The notes: a model not told the origin generated them from the letters alone. 64,000 nt of DNA from CAXNKG01 sp964202965 (GCA_964202965.1 CAXNKG010000012.1:1-64000), one strand, 5' to 3'; counted from the first letter of the stretch, positions 26,834 through 36,010 are shown. Numbers and translations: made by a program.

Positions 26834-28110
26834 GTACTCGCATGCTTCTCGCGATCGGCGTCGCCTGCATCACTGCGTTGACACCGATGCCTGAGGTGCG
26901 AGGCCAGGAGCCCGGCGTCCGCATGATCGCGGACGAGGGGGAGGGCGGGAAGTTCTGGCCCCGGTGGCGCGGGCCGTCAGGGCAGGGCCTCGCAACAGGA
27001 ACCGGCTACCCGGATACCTGGTCACCCACGCAGGGCGTGCTGTGGAAGACCCCGGTTCCCGGCACCGGCAACTCGTCGCCGATCATCTGGGGCGACCACA
27101 TTTTCGTCACGAGCTCCTATGAAGGCGGGCGCAAGTTGTCGCTGCTGGCGTACCGGCGCAGCGACGGCCGCCTCCTCTGGGAATCGCCGGCGCCGGCCGG
27201 CCGCACCGATTCAGGCTCGCACTATAAGAACGGCCACGCCTCGTCCACGCCCGCGACCGATGGGCGACTCGTCTACGTGCTCTTCGGCGCGCGTGGACTG
27301 TTCGCCTTCGACTTCGCGGGCAAGCTTGTCTGGCAGCGCGATCTCGGCCCGATGGATGCGTACCACGGCGCCGCGGGATCGCCGCTCCTCTACAGGGACC
27401 GGATCGTTCTCTATCAGGATCAGTTCAGCGGGTCGTTCATCGCCGCGTTCGACGCGCGCACAGGACGCGAGCTGTGGCGCACGCGCCGCGACGCGAGCGT
27501 CGGGTGGGGCACGCCGATCGCCATTCGCGCCGGGCAGCGCGACGAAATCATTGTCAACGGACAGCAGCACGTCACCTCGTACGATCCGATCACCGGTCGC
27601 GAGCTGTGGCGGTGCGGCGGCACGACGTACGAAGTCATTCCGACGCCGGTCGTCGGCTACGGCATGGTCTTCTGTGCGTCCGGCCGCGCCGGGCCGACGC
27701 TCGCGATCCGGCCGGGCGGCAGCGGCGACGTCAGCCGCACGCATCTGGCGTGGGAGAGTCCCCGCGGCTCACCGTTCGTGCCGTCGCCGATTCTGTACGG
27801 CGAGCAGCTCTACATGATCAACGACATGGCGAGCATCGTCACGTCGCTGTCGGTGATGACGGGGCAGTCGCTCTGGCAGGGCAGGCTGGGTGTCGCGCAG
27901 CGCGAAGGATTTTCGGCGTCGCCCGTGGCCGTGGACGGCAAGATCTTCTTTACCAACGACGATGGCGAGACGTTCGTGCTGCGGGCGGGCCCGACGTTCG
28001 AGCTGATGCACGTCAATCAACTGGGCGAGAGCGTCCTGGCGTCACCGGCGCTCGTGGACGGCCGGTGGTACTTCCGGACGCAGCGGAACCTCTACGCGGT
28101 CGGCCGGTAG
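26830..28110 (+). CDS. Secreted PQQ-like beta-propeller protein
   Basis: A 426-residue exported protein with a signal peptide (to about residue 25). It carries the WPRWRGPSGQGLA motif shared with the other propellers in the window, then repeated blades of the PQQ-like type (GRLLWESPAP, GRELWRTRRD, GRELWRCGG, GQSLWQGRL). Such proteins are often misnamed quinoprotein dehydrogenases; there is no clear catalytic Asp/Ca site. The ATG overlaps the permease stop (ATGA). The last 19 bp overlap the convergent EamA-like gene. Confidence 0.87.
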   Translation: MSTRMLLAIGVACITALTPMPEVRGQEPGVRMIADEGEGGKFWPRWRGPSGQGLATGTGYPDTWSPTQGVLWKTPVPGTGNSSPIIWGDHIFVTSSYEGGRKLSLLAYRRSDGRLLWESPAPAGRTDSGSHYKNGHASSTPATDGRLVYVLFGARGLFAFDFAGKLVWQRDLGPMDAYHGAAGSPLLYRDRIVLYQDQFSGSFIAAFDARTGRELWRTRRDASVGWGTPIAIRAGQRDEIIVNGQQHVTSYDPITGRELWRCGGTTYEVIPTPVVGYGMVFCASGRAGPTLAIRPGGSGDVSRTHLAWESPRGSPFVPSPILYGEQLYMINDMASIVTSLSVMTGQSLWQGRLGVAQREGFSASPVAVDGKIFFTNDDGETFVLRAGPTFELMHVNQLGESVLASPALVDGRWYFRTQRNLYAVGR

Positions 28111-28541
28111 TACAGCACCATCGCCGCGCCGACCGACGCCAGCCCGAATCCCACGACGAACATCGGATTGATCGCCTGCTTCGGCGGATGGATCGCCATC
28201 GATACGAGCACGTTGACGATCGGCGCGCCGCCGAAGACGAGCGGCATCACGTACACGGGCAGGCCGCCTGTCCGGAACGACCAGATGATGCAGGCGGCGC
28301 CTGCGGCACCGAGCGCCCCGGCAACGGTCGCGGTTATCAGCCCGGTCGTGTTGAAGCCTCCCAGTTGTCCCTGCGCTGCGAGCGCCACGACGGGGATGAG
28401 CACGCCGATCAGGAAATAGGCGGCCCCGACGCAGAGCAGCGCCTTGAGCGGGCTGCCGAGGAGGGTCTGTCCCATGTGGAGGAGCGCGCCGTACGCGCCC
28501 CACGAGAGCACCGCGCCGAGTACGAACCAGACCCACGTCAT
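28092..28541 (-). CDS. EamA-like small membrane protein
   Basis: A 149-residue integral membrane protein with four or five helices (about residues 4-20, 33-53, 68-90, 96-116 and 126-143). The GLPVYVMPLVFGGAPIVNVL stretch resembles half-size DMT/EamA transporters. It is half the length of normal EamA permeases (10 helices), so it may dimerise. A TACAAT lies 7 nt upstream of its ATG on the minus strand. Substrate unknown. Confidence 0.72.
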   Translation of the reverse strand: MTWVWFVLGAVLSWGAYGALLHMGQTLLGSPLKALLCVGAAYFLIGVLIPVVALAAQGQLGGFNTTGLITATVAGALGAAGAACIIWSFRTGGLPVYVMPLVFGGAPIVNVLVSMAIHPPKQAINPMFVVGFGLASVGAAMVLYYRPTA

Positions 28542-28554
28542 GGCGGCGATTGTA
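28542..28554 (-). promoter_or_regulatory. -10-like hexamer 7 nt before the EamA-like gene
   Basis: On the minus strand TACAAT (28554-28549) lies 7 nt before the ATG at 28541, the spacing expected for a leaderless mRNA. It repeats the arrangement seen at 21004-21023 and 42648-42675. Confidence 0.4.
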
Positions 28555-28579
28555 TGTCAAACTCCGAGGCGTTTTTGCG

Positions 28580-29017
28580 ATGAGGTCGACGCGCATATCC
28601 GAACATCGTCTCCGCCGCCGCGTGCAATTTCACGAGGTGGACTCGGCGGGCATCGTGCATTTCAGCTGGTTCTTCCGGTACATGCAGGAGGCCGAGCACG
28701 CGCTCTGGCGGGAAGCAGGCGTCAGCATCCGGCCGGCCGGGACCGAGGTCGCGTTCCCGCGTGTCTCGACGTCGTTCGATTTTCAGGCTCCACTCCGGTT
28801 CGAGGACGAGTTCGACATCCTTATCCGCATTGCGTCGATGTCGGAGAAGTCGATCCGCTACGTGTGCACGATCACGCAGGGCGAGACCCGCATCGCGACG
28901 GGAACGATGGTCGTGGTGTGTGTCAGTACGAAACCCGGACAGCCAATGAAGGCCGTCCCCATTCCACAGGCCGTCGTCGAACGACTGACGGCTGCTCCTG
29001 GTTCGGAGGCGTCATGA
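28580..29017 (+). CDS. YbgC/4HBT-family acyl-CoA thioesterase
   Basis: A 145-residue hotdog-fold protein. The family active-site motif is VQFHEVDSAGIVHFSWFFRY, with the catalytic-type Asp in EVDSAG, near residue 22. FDFQAPLRFEDEFDI follows. Members hydrolyse acyl- or hydroxyacyl-CoA thioesters. The start was placed at ATG 28580 because homology begins about 13 residues later. The stop overlaps the next ATG (ATGA). Confidence 0.85.
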   Translation: MRSTRISEHRLRRRVQFHEVDSAGIVHFSWFFRYMQEAEHALWREAGVSIRPAGTEVAFPRVSTSFDFQAPLRFEDEFDILIRIASMSEKSIRYVCTITQGETRIATGTMVVVCVSTKPGQPMKAVPIPQAVVERLTAAPGSEAS

Positions 29018-29475
29018 GAAGGTTCCTTGCAGTACCGCTGGCCGTGATGGCGGCATCGTCGTTGGTCATCACCAGCGCATCGGCTCAGACGATCGTTCCG
29101 CAGTGGGCGCGCGAGCGGACGACCGCCTGGTACAACGCCTTCAATGGCGGCGATGCCGTGGCGCTGGCGGCGATGCACACCCCGGATGCGGTGCTCCTGC
29201 TCGAGAGCATCACGATGGAGGGGCCCCCGGCCATCGAGCGGTTTCACGGCGGACAGTTCGAGAAGGTGAAGTTCGACTGTGAGTGGACGATCGCCGGGGT
29301 GAGCGTCGTGTACCGGCTGGGAGCGGTGTGGGGAACGGATGTGTGCGTCGAAACGCCGAAGTCGGGCGCGCCGCCCGTCACGTGGACTGGGCGGTTCATG
29401 ACCCTGTATCAGCTCCAGGCGGATGGCCGGTGGATGATCATTCGCGACACCGGCGAGGAAGCCCCGAGACGGTAG
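29014..29475 (+). CDS. Secreted SnoaL/NTF2-like (DUF4440-type) protein
   Basis: A 153-residue protein with a signal peptide (cut after ITSASA, about residue 24). The cone-shaped NTF2-like fold is suggested by AWYNAFNGGDAVALAAMHTPDAVL and the C-terminal TGRFMTLYQLQADGRWMIIRD. Function cannot be told from sequence. It overlaps the thioesterase stop by four bases, so the two are likely co-expressed. Confidence 0.75.
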   Translation: MRRFLAVPLAVMAASSLVITSASAQTIVPQWARERTTAWYNAFNGGDAVALAAMHTPDAVLLLESITMEGPPAIERFHGGQFEKVKFDCEWTIAGVSVVYRLGAVWGTDVCVETPKSGAPPVTWTGRFMTLYQLQADGRWMIIRDTGEEAPRR

Positions 29476-29527
29476 TAGAATCCGGCTCGATGTTGCGCCG
29501 TTCCGGTTCGGCTTGAAGGAGGGTGAG

Positions 29528-31600
29528 ATGAAATTCTTCGCCATCGTACTGGCGCTGCTGGCCGCCGCGCCCACGGCATCGGCCGAAGTGAAGCGCATCG
29601 TGATCGACCGGAAGGTGTCGCCGGCGTTCGACGGCAGAACCTACGGGACCATCGGGGCGTACGAGACGCTGACCGGACGCGCGTTCGGGGAGCTCGACCC
29701 CAACGCCCCTCAGAACAGGATCATTACCGACCTCCAGTTTGCGCCGAGGAACCGGAACGGCAAGGTCGAGTATGTGTCGTCGTTCTTCCTGGTGAAGCCG
29801 ATCGACATGTCGAAGAGCAGCCGCCTGCTGTGGCACGGCGTGCCGAACCGCGGCGGACGGCTCACGATTCCCGAAGCCGAGCGGATGCTGGGCGATATTG
29901 GCCTCAGCAGCGGGTGGCAGGGCGACAACTCGGGCCGCACGGCCCCGGGTGACAACAACGACTGGGTGACGGTGCCTGTGGCGAAGAATGCCGACGGTTC
30001 CCCGATTACCGGACCCGTGATCGGCCGGATCGTGAACGCCAACGGACCTGTGTCGCGGCCGATGCTGGTCAACGCGAACCCGGTCCCGTACAAGCCGGTC
30101 AGCCTCGATTCGTCGAAGTCGACGCTCGTGACGCGGACCAGCGAGACGATCGACGGCAAGGTCATGGGCGAGCGTGCGGTTCCCGCGGGCGACTGGGCGT
30201 GGGCGAGCTGCACCGCCGAGAATCCATTCCCGGGCAAGCCGGACCCCACACAGATCTGTGTGAAGGGCGGCTTCGATCCCACGCTGCTGTATCAGGTGAC
30301 GTTCACGGCGCAGGACCCGTATGTGCTTGGCGTCGGCTACGCCGCGTTCCGCGATGTGGCGACGTTCTTCAAGAATGCGAAGGCCGACGCTGAAGGCACC
30401 CCGAATCCGGTGGCCGGCAACGTGACGTGGGCGATCACCCGCGGCCAGTCGCAGTCGGGCAATTTCATCCGCGCGTTCCTGCATCTCGGCTTCAACCAGG
30501 ACGAGGCGAACCGCCAGGTGTATGACGGCGCGTGGCCGATCATCGCGGGCCGCCGCCTGTCGCTGAACACGCGGTTCGCGATGCCGGACGGCGCGCTGAA
30601 GCTGTACGAGGCGGGCAGCGAAGGACCGCAGTGGTGGACGAAGGAAGCGGACGCGGTTCGCGGGCTGCCGGCGGCCGGCATTCTCGACCGCTGCACGGCC
30701 AGCAAGACCTGCCCGAAGATTCTCGAGCACTTCGGTGCCGCGGAGATGTGGGCGCTGACGCTCAGCCCGTCGTTTGTCGGCACGTCGGCGGACCGCGACC
30801 TCCCGGTGCCGGCCAACGTTCGCCGCTATTACATCGGCAGCACGCCGCACGGCGGCGGCGACGGCGGCTTCAGCGTGACGCCTGGCGCCGCACCGAATTG
30901 TCCCGGTCCCAACTTCGGCCGCGGGATGTTCCCCGCGAATCCGGTTCCGCACGACGAGACCATCAACGCCTTGCGCGTGCACTTCCGCAACTGGGTGATG
31001 AAGAACGGCGAGATGCCGGCGAGCGTCTATCCGTCGCTCGGCAACAAGATGCTGGTGGACCCGACCAAGGAAGCGACCGGCTTCCCGACGATTCCGGGCG
31101 TGCCCGCGAACGCGCCGACCGGCATGGTGAACCCGATGCTCGACTACGACTGGGGCACCAACTTCAACTACATCGACGGCTCGGGCATCCCGTCGCAGGT
31201 GCCGCCCCGCATCAAGAACGTGATCAGGATGAAGGTGCCGAGGGTGGATGCCGACGGCAACGAGCTCGGCGGAGTGCCGGTGGTCCTGCTCGGGGCGCCG
31301 CTCGGCACCTATCTCGGCTGGAACGTCGTGGCCGCCGGGTTCCATCAGGGCAAGATTTGCAACTATGCGGGCGGGATGGTGCCGTTCGCGCGGACACGCG
31401 CCGAGCGAATGGCGAACGGCGATCCGCGGCTCTCGCTCGAGGAGCGCTACCGGACGCATGAGGGCTACGTCGAAGCGGTACGGGCTGCCGCGGTAAAGGC
31501 CGTGGCGTCGAAGTTCCTGCTCCAGGAAGATGCCGACGCACTTGTCGCCGCGGCGCAGGCGAGCAACGTCCTCGCCACGACGCAGACGGCGCAACGGTAA
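29528..31600 (+). CDS. Secreted alpha/beta-hydrolase domain protein (Abhydrolase_10 type)
   Basis: A 690-residue exported protein (signal peptide to about residue 19, ASAEVKR). The nucleophile elbow is probably RGQSQSGNF (about 310), followed by FNQDEANRQVYDGAWP, features of the 'alpha/beta hydrolase domain' proteins of soil bacteria. The late FARTRAERMANGDPRLSLEERY is also conserved in that family. Substrate unknown, probably an ester or sugar ester. An excellent ribosome binding site, AAGGAGG (29516-29522), lies 5 nt before the ATG and decides the start. A TAGAAT (29476) may be its -10 box. Confidence 0.83.
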   Translation: MKFFAIVLALLAAAPTASAEVKRIVIDRKVSPAFDGRTYGTIGAYETLTGRAFGELDPNAPQNRIITDLQFAPRNRNGKVEYVSSFFLVKPIDMSKSSRLLWHGVPNRGGRLTIPEAERMLGDIGLSSGWQGDNSGRTAPGDNNDWVTVPVAKNADGSPITGPVIGRIVNANGPVSRPMLVNANPVPYKPVSLDSSKSTLVTRTSETIDGKVMGERAVPAGDWAWASCTAENPFPGKPDPTQICVKGGFDPTLLYQVTFTAQDPYVLGVGYAAFRDVATFFKNAKADAEGTPNPVAGNVTWAITRGQSQSGNFIRAFLHLGFNQDEANRQVYDGAWPIIAGRRLSLNTRFAMPDGALKLYEAGSEGPQWWTKEADAVRGLPAAGILDRCTASKTCPKILEHFGAAEMWALTLSPSFVGTSADRDLPVPANVRRYYIGSTPHGGGDGGFSVTPGAAPNCPGPNFGRGMFPANPVPHDETINALRVHFRNWVMKNGEMPASVYPSLGNKMLVDPTKEATGFPTIPGVPANAPTGMVNPMLDYDWGTNFNYIDGSGIPSQVPPRIKNVIRMKVPRVDADGNELGGVPVVLLGAPLGTYLGWNVVAAGFHQGKICNYAGGMVPFARTRAERMANGDPRLSLEERYRTHEGYVEAVRAAAVKAVASKFLLQEDADALVAAAQASNVLATTQTAQR

Positions 31601-31601
31601 T

Positions 31602-31653
31602 GTAGGGCGGGTTCCGCGAAGCCGGGAACAATCCATCGGCGAGCGGACCCGCC
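31602..31653. repeat. REP-like palindrome between convergent genes
   Basis: GTAGGGCGGGTTCCG is followed by a spaced complement CGGACCCGCC: GGCGGGT (31606-31612) pairs with ACCCGCC (31647-31653), extended by CCG/CGG. It starts just after the hydrolase stop and ends 12 bp before the stop of the MFS gene. It could terminate both transcripts. It belongs with the GTAGG-type elements at 35934 and 60906. Confidence 0.55.
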
Positions 31654-31665
31654 GGGCGACTAAAT

Positions 31666-32928
31666 TCAGGCTGGTGCCGGCGCCGTGCGTTCACCCGCGA
31701 ACCATCGGCGCCGCATCGGCTTGAGCGCGAACCACGCGAGGAACGCGGTGATGAAGTTCATCGCGATGACCACCGCAAACACCGGCATCCACGAACCGGT
31801 CCTGTCATGAAGCAACGCGGCGACAGGGCCGCCGAGCACGGAGCCGATCCCCTGGGCGACATAGAGGAAGCCGTAGTTCGCTGTCGCGTGTTTCGGTCCG
31901 TACGTGTCGGTCAACGTCGAAGGGAAGAGCGAGAAGATCTCGCCCCACGCGAAAAAGACGAGTCCAGACAGGAGGACGAACAGGACCGGGCTGTCGCGCA
32001 GCAGCAGCCACGAGGTCATGAAAATGCCCTCCAGCGTGAACGCGATCGTCATCGTGTTCTCGCGGCCGATTCTGTCTGAGACCCACCCGAAAAACGGCCG
32101 CGTCAGGCCGTTGGTGATGCGATCGATCGAGAGCGCCAGGGGGAGCACGGCGAACCCCCACACCATGACGTTCGACATCCCGAAATCAGCCGTGAAGGCG
32201 CCCATCTGCGACGTCACCATCAGCCCGCACGTCGACATCATGGTCATCATCACGAGCATCAGCCAGTAGATCGGCGTCCGCAGCATCTCCCGCGGCGTGT
32301 ACGACCGTGAGCCGGCCGTGCCGGAGATGGGAACCCGTGCCGCGAGGAGCGTCTGGTGATCGGCCGAAGGCCGCCGCAGTCCCTGGGCCGCAAGGAATCC
32401 GGTCACGGCGAAAAGAGCCCCGAACTGCCACAGGGCCTGTTGATAGCTCGCGCTTCTCACCAGCGTCGACACGGGAAACGTGAAGAGAATCGCGCCCATG
32501 CCATAGCCGGCTGCGACGCACCCGGTGGCAAATCCGCGCCTGTCCGGGAACCACTGCACCATGTGGCCGACGACGCCGATGTAGATGATCCCGGTGCCGA
32601 TGCCGCCGAGCAGCCCGTATGTCAGATACAGTCCCGTCACGCTCGACACCTGTGCGGCCAGCATCCAGCTCAGACCCGTGAACAGCGCCCCGATCGAGAG
32701 AAGCAGGCGCGGGCCGAACCGATCGATCAGGAAGCCCTGGGCGGGAGAAAGAAAGGTCTGAAGGACGATCAGAATCGAGAAAGTGACCTGCACTTGCGCC
32801 AGGCTCGCCCCGAAGGCGCTCGTAAACGGCTGCGTAAAGAGCGCCCAGACGTATTGCGGACCGGAGATCGTGATCATGCAGACGAGCCCGAGCGCCAGTT
32901 GAATCCACCGGTTGTGCAGTCGTCCCAT
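31666..32928 (-). CDS. MFS transporter of the oxalate:formate antiporter (OxlT) family
   Basis: A 420-residue carrier with 12 predicted helices. The N-terminal NRWIQLALGLVCMITISG and the YGFLYVAQGIGSVLGG region align well with OxlT as I remember it. The substrate-binding Arg of OxlT (Arg272) corresponds to Arg277 (NGLTRPFFGW), but Lys355 corresponds to Gln359. A monocarboxylate or other anion is therefore more likely than oxalate. The start at 32928 was chosen because AGGAG lies 4 nt upstream; a Met 6 codons earlier is possible. Confidence 0.88.
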   Translation of the reverse strand: MGRLHNRWIQLALGLVCMITISGPQYVWALFTQPFTSAFGASLAQVQVTFSILIVLQTFLSPAQGFLIDRFGPRLLLSIGALFTGLSWMLAAQVSSVTGLYLTYGLLGGIGTGIIYIGVVGHMVQWFPDRRGFATGCVAAGYGMGAILFTFPVSTLVRSASYQQALWQFGALFAVTGFLAAQGLRRPSADHQTLLAARVPISGTAGSRSYTPREMLRTPIYWLMLVMMTMMSTCGLMVTSQMGAFTADFGMSNVMVWGFAVLPLALSIDRITNGLTRPFFGWVSDRIGRENTMTIAFTLEGIFMTSWLLLRDSPVLFVLLSGLVFFAWGEIFSLFPSTLTDTYGPKHATANYGFLYVAQGIGSVLGGPVAALLHDRTGSWMPVFAVVIAMNFITAFLAWFALKPMRRRWFAGERTAPAPA

Positions 32929-33033
32929 AGGTCTCCTTGCCGCCACGCTGCATCGGTCAGCGCGCGAGTCGTCAGGTCATGGCATTATGTGCCAGTGGTG
33001 CCGGCTGCTCATCGCATCCTCTGAGCGACGTTT

Positions 33034-34134
33034 ATGAAACGAATCATTGCGCTCCTCGCCCTCGTGCTTCTGACCACAGCCAGCCATGCGCAGGTCCGCG
33101 ACGTGCCGCGCTTCAAGGTGGACCCGTCGTGGCCGACGATTCCGAATAACTGGCAGTTCGGACAGGTCTCGAGCGTTTCGATTGACGCGCAGGACCACGT
33201 CTGGGTGCTGCAGCGTCCGGGGACGCTGGCGCCAGAAGAGAAGCCGCGCGCGGCGCCGCCGGTCATCGAGTTCGATGCGTCGGGGAAATACGTCCAGAGC
33301 TGGGGCGGGCCTGGCCAGGGCTACGAGTGGCCGACGACGGAGCACGGGATCTATGTGGATCCGAAAGGCTTCGTCTGGATTGGCGGGAACGGCGCCGGCG
33401 ACCACCAGCTGCTGAAGTTCACTCGTACCGGCAAGTTCGTGATGCAGATCGGCCGTGCGAAACAGAGCAAGGGCAACGCCGACACGGTGAACGTGAACAT
33501 GCCGGCCGATGTGTTCCTGCACGCGGCGACGAATGAGCTGTTCGTCGCCGACGGCTACGGCAACCGCCGCATCATCGTGTTCGATGCCGACACCGGTGCG
33601 TTCAAACGGATGTGGGGCGCGTTCGGTAACAAGGCGCTGGACGAGGGGCCGAATCCAGCGGTTGCGGACGGATACCTCCGCGGCGCCGCGCAGTTCGTGC
33701 AGCCGCTGCACGCCGTACGCGTGTCGCGCGACGGACTGGTGTACGTGTCGGACCGCGGCGGCAAGCGCGTGCAGGTCTTCAATCTCGATGGCACCTATGT
33801 GTCGCAGGTCTTCATCGGCCGCGAGTGCCGGGTACCGGCCTGCGGCAACGGGACGACGGCCGCGAGCACTGGGTTCTCGGCCGATCCGGCGCAGCGCTTC
33901 CTCTACGTCGCCAATCGCAGCCAGGCCAAGATCATGGTGTTCGAGCGGAAGACGCTGGAGCTGCTGGACGAATTCGGCCAGTGGGGGTCGGCGCCGGGCG
34001 AGTTCGGTACGCTGCACCACATGAACGCCGACTCGAAGGGGAATCTCTACGTCACCGAGGTGACGCCGCTCAGGCCCGAAAACCGCCGCGTCCAGAAATT
34101 CACGTTCGTCGGCCTGACGAACGCGACGCGGTGA
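33034..34134 (+). CDS. Secreted NHL-repeat six-bladed beta-propeller
   Basis: A 366-residue exported protein (signal peptide cut after SHAQ, about residue 20). Repeated NHL-type blades are visible: VSIDAQDHVWVLQRP, HGIYVDPKGFVWIGG, LFVADGYGNRRIIVFD, VYVSDRGGKRVQVFN, FLYVANRSQAKIMVFE and MNADSKGNLYVTE. NHL propellers usually bind ligands or act as lyases/lactonases; no active site can be named. The gene overlaps the following amidase by four bases (GTGA), suggesting linked function. It is divergent from the MFS gene. Confidence 0.85.
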   Translation: MKRIIALLALVLLTTASHAQVRDVPRFKVDPSWPTIPNNWQFGQVSSVSIDAQDHVWVLQRPGTLAPEEKPRAAPPVIEFDASGKYVQSWGGPGQGYEWPTTEHGIYVDPKGFVWIGGNGAGDHQLLKFTRTGKFVMQIGRAKQSKGNADTVNVNMPADVFLHAATNELFVADGYGNRRIIVFDADTGAFKRMWGAFGNKALDEGPNPAVADGYLRGAAQFVQPLHAVRVSRDGLVYVSDRGGKRVQVFNLDGTYVSQVFIGRECRVPACGNGTTAASTGFSADPAQRFLYVANRSQAKIMVFERKTLELLDEFGQWGSAPGEFGTLHHMNADSKGNLYVTEVTPLRPENRRVQKFTFVGLTNATR

Positions 34135-35294
34135 TCGCGCGCGACCTCGGCGACTGCCTCGCTCGCATCCGCGAGCTCGACCCCTCGATTCATGCGTGGG
34201 TGAAGGTGGCCCCGCAGCCGGCGACGGGGCCGGGGCCGCTCTCGGGCGTGCCGTTTGGCGCCAAGGACATCATCGAGACGCGCGGTCTGCCGACCGAATA
34301 TGGGTCGCCGATCTACGGTGGGCGGATCGGCACAGCGGACGCGGCGATTGTCAGGACGCTGCGCGGTCTGGGCGCCATCCTCGTCGGCAAGACCCACACG
34401 ACCGCGTTTGCCTATCGCGACCCGGCCCCCACGCGTAATCCGCACAATCTGCAGCACACCCCGGGCGGAAGCTCCAGCGGATCGGCCGCCGCGGTGGCGG
34501 CGGGCATGGTGCCGCTCGCCCTCGGCACGCAGACACAGGGGTCTGTCCTCCGTCCCGCCTCCTTCTGCGGCATCGTCGGCTTCAAGCCGACCTACGGTCT
34601 GCTGTCGATGGAAGGCATTCTCCCGTTCGCCACCAGCCTCGACACGCTCGGCCTCTTCACGCGCACCGTCGGCGAGATGATCGACGTGTGGGATGCGTTG
34701 TACGCAGGGCGGACCCGCCACGATCCGGATGTCGATCTGGGCGTTCTCGATCCTCGTCCCCTCGTCGAACCTCCGATGGCGCACGCGTTCGAGTCGGCCG
34801 TCGCCCGACTGCGCGACGCAGGTATCCGCACGACTCCCGTCGATCTCGGCGACATGCTCGACCGGCTGAACGACGCCTCGCGCGTGATCATGTCGTATGA
34901 AGCTGCGCGCTTCCACGAGGCCCGCTATCGCGAGCATGGCGACGCGCTTGGCGTCATCGCGAACCTCATTCGCGACGGCCTGGCGATGACGACGGTTGCG
35001 TACGACGAGGCGCGCCGGTATGTGGATACCAGCCGCGAGCGGATCACCGAGATCTACAAACGCACGCCCGCGATCCTCGTCCCTGCTGCTGCGGGCGTTG
35101 CGCCGGCGGGCCTGTCCTCGACCGGTGACCCGCGCCTGAACGCCCCCTGGACCGCGCTCGGCACGCCGGCGATCTCCATCCCGGTGGGCACGCTCGACGG
35201 CCTGCCGCTCGGCCTGCAGATCACGGCCGACAGGGGCGACGATGGGCGAGTGCTGGCGACGGCGCTGCAACTCGAATCGCTCCTGATAACCTGA
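34131..35294 (+). CDS. Amidase-signature family hydrolase
   Basis: A 387-residue enzyme. The Ser-Ser-Lys triad region is present: Lys in PFGAKDIIET, cis-Ser in PGGSSSGSAAAV, and the Ser nucleophile in TQTQGSVLRPA (usually TGGS-IRxPA, so the loop is slightly unusual). It is shorter than GatA (about 480), and no gatB or gatC is nearby, so it is an amide or carbamate hydrolase rather than the tRNA amidotransferase. GTG start overlaps the NHL-protein stop. The Nudix gene starts 4 bases after it. Confidence 0.88.
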   Translation: MIARDLGDCLARIRELDPSIHAWVKVAPQPATGPGPLSGVPFGAKDIIETRGLPTEYGSPIYGGRIGTADAAIVRTLRGLGAILVGKTHTTAFAYRDPAPTRNPHNLQHTPGGSSSGSAAAVAAGMVPLALGTQTQGSVLRPASFCGIVGFKPTYGLLSMEGILPFATSLDTLGLFTRTVGEMIDVWDALYAGRTRHDPDVDLGVLDPRPLVEPPMAHAFESAVARLRDAGIRTTPVDLGDMLDRLNDASRVIMSYEAARFHEARYREHGDALGVIANLIRDGLAMTTVAYDEARRYVDTSRERITEIYKRTPAILVPAAAGVAPAGLSSTGDPRLNAPWTALGTPAISIPVGTLDGLPLGLQITADRGDDGRVLATALQLESLLIT

Positions 35295-35298
35295 CGGG

Positions 35299-35937
35299 GT
35301 GGACCATTCGCTCGAGGCCTTGCTGCGTGCCGCCATCGCGCGATTGCCAGGGAGCGAGGCCCAGCTCCGCATGTCGCCGAACCCGCGCATGCCGTGGGAC
35401 CCGTCGCGGTTCCCCGACGGCGGCCGCGACGCCGCGGCGCTCCTCCTGCTGTATCCCCACGCCGGCGACTGGCACCTTCCGCTGACAGTCCGCGGTTCGG
35501 ACCTGCGCCATCACACCGGCCAGGTCTCGCTGCCGGGCGGGCGGGTGGACGCGGGCGAATCGATCGAAGCGGCCGCACTTCGCGAGACGGCAGAGGAAGT
35601 CGGCGTCGACCCCGCTGCCGTCCGTGTGATCGGGCAGCTGACGCCCGTGCGGATTCCGATCAGCGGCTATCTGCTGCATCCAGTGATTGGCATCGCCGAC
35701 GTGAGACCGGCGTTCCGTCCTGATGACTGGGAAGTCGCGCGGCTGATCGAAGTCCCGCTCACGGTGATTCGCGACACATCGATCGTCCAGATCGCGCATC
35801 GGACACGAGACGTCGACGGTCGCGTGGAGCATATGGACGTTCCATGCTTCGCCATCGACGGCGAGCAGGTCTGGGGCGCGACCGCCATGGTGCTCGCCGA
35901 GTTCCTGGCGGTTCTCGAGTCTGTTGGGGACATGTAG
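35299..35937 (+). CDS. Nudix hydrolase, CoA pyrophosphatase type
   Basis: A 212-residue protein. The Nudix box starts at GGRVDAGES and ends at LRETAEEVG. It is preceded by HHTGQVSLPGG, the extra motif that marks CoA-diphosphatases of the NUDT7/YeaB group. It would cleave CoA or acyl-CoA into 4'-phosphopantetheine and 3',5'-ADP. The start is GTG at 35299. The TAG stop is part of the REP-like palindrome that follows. Confidence 0.88.
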   Translation: MDHSLEALLRAAIARLPGSEAQLRMSPNPRMPWDPSRFPDGGRDAAALLLLYPHAGDWHLPLTVRGSDLRHHTGQVSLPGGRVDAGESIEAAALRETAEEVGVDPAAVRVIGQLTPVRIPISGYLLHPVIGIADVRPAFRPDDWEVARLIEVPLTVIRDTSIVQIAHRTRDVDGRVEHMDVPCFAIDGEQVWGATAMVLAEFLAVLESVGDM

Positions 35938-35957
35938 GCCGGGTCTTCAGACCCGGC
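35934..35957 (+). repeat. REP-like palindrome supplying a stop codon
   Basis: GCCGGGTC (35938-35945), loop TTCA, GACCCGGC (35950-35957): a perfect 8-bp stem directly after the TAG stop. The copy at 60906-60930 is nearly identical and also begins with the stop codon of its upstream gene. It may double as a transcription terminator. Confidence 0.7.
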
Positions 35958-36010
35958 GTCGTGGTGTTGCTCTCCCGCGACCGCGGCCAGCATCTCGTCA
36001 TGGTCCCAGG

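Noticed and set aside
29438..31636. A 732-codon open frame antisense to the alpha/beta hydrolase
   Set aside because: His/Arg/Val-rich translation with no motifs; the plus-strand frame has a strong ribosome binding site and a signal peptide.
34131..35294. Amidase considered as GatA of the Glu-tRNA amidotransferase
   Set aside because: It is about 100 residues too short, its nucleophile loop deviates, and gatB/gatC are absent.
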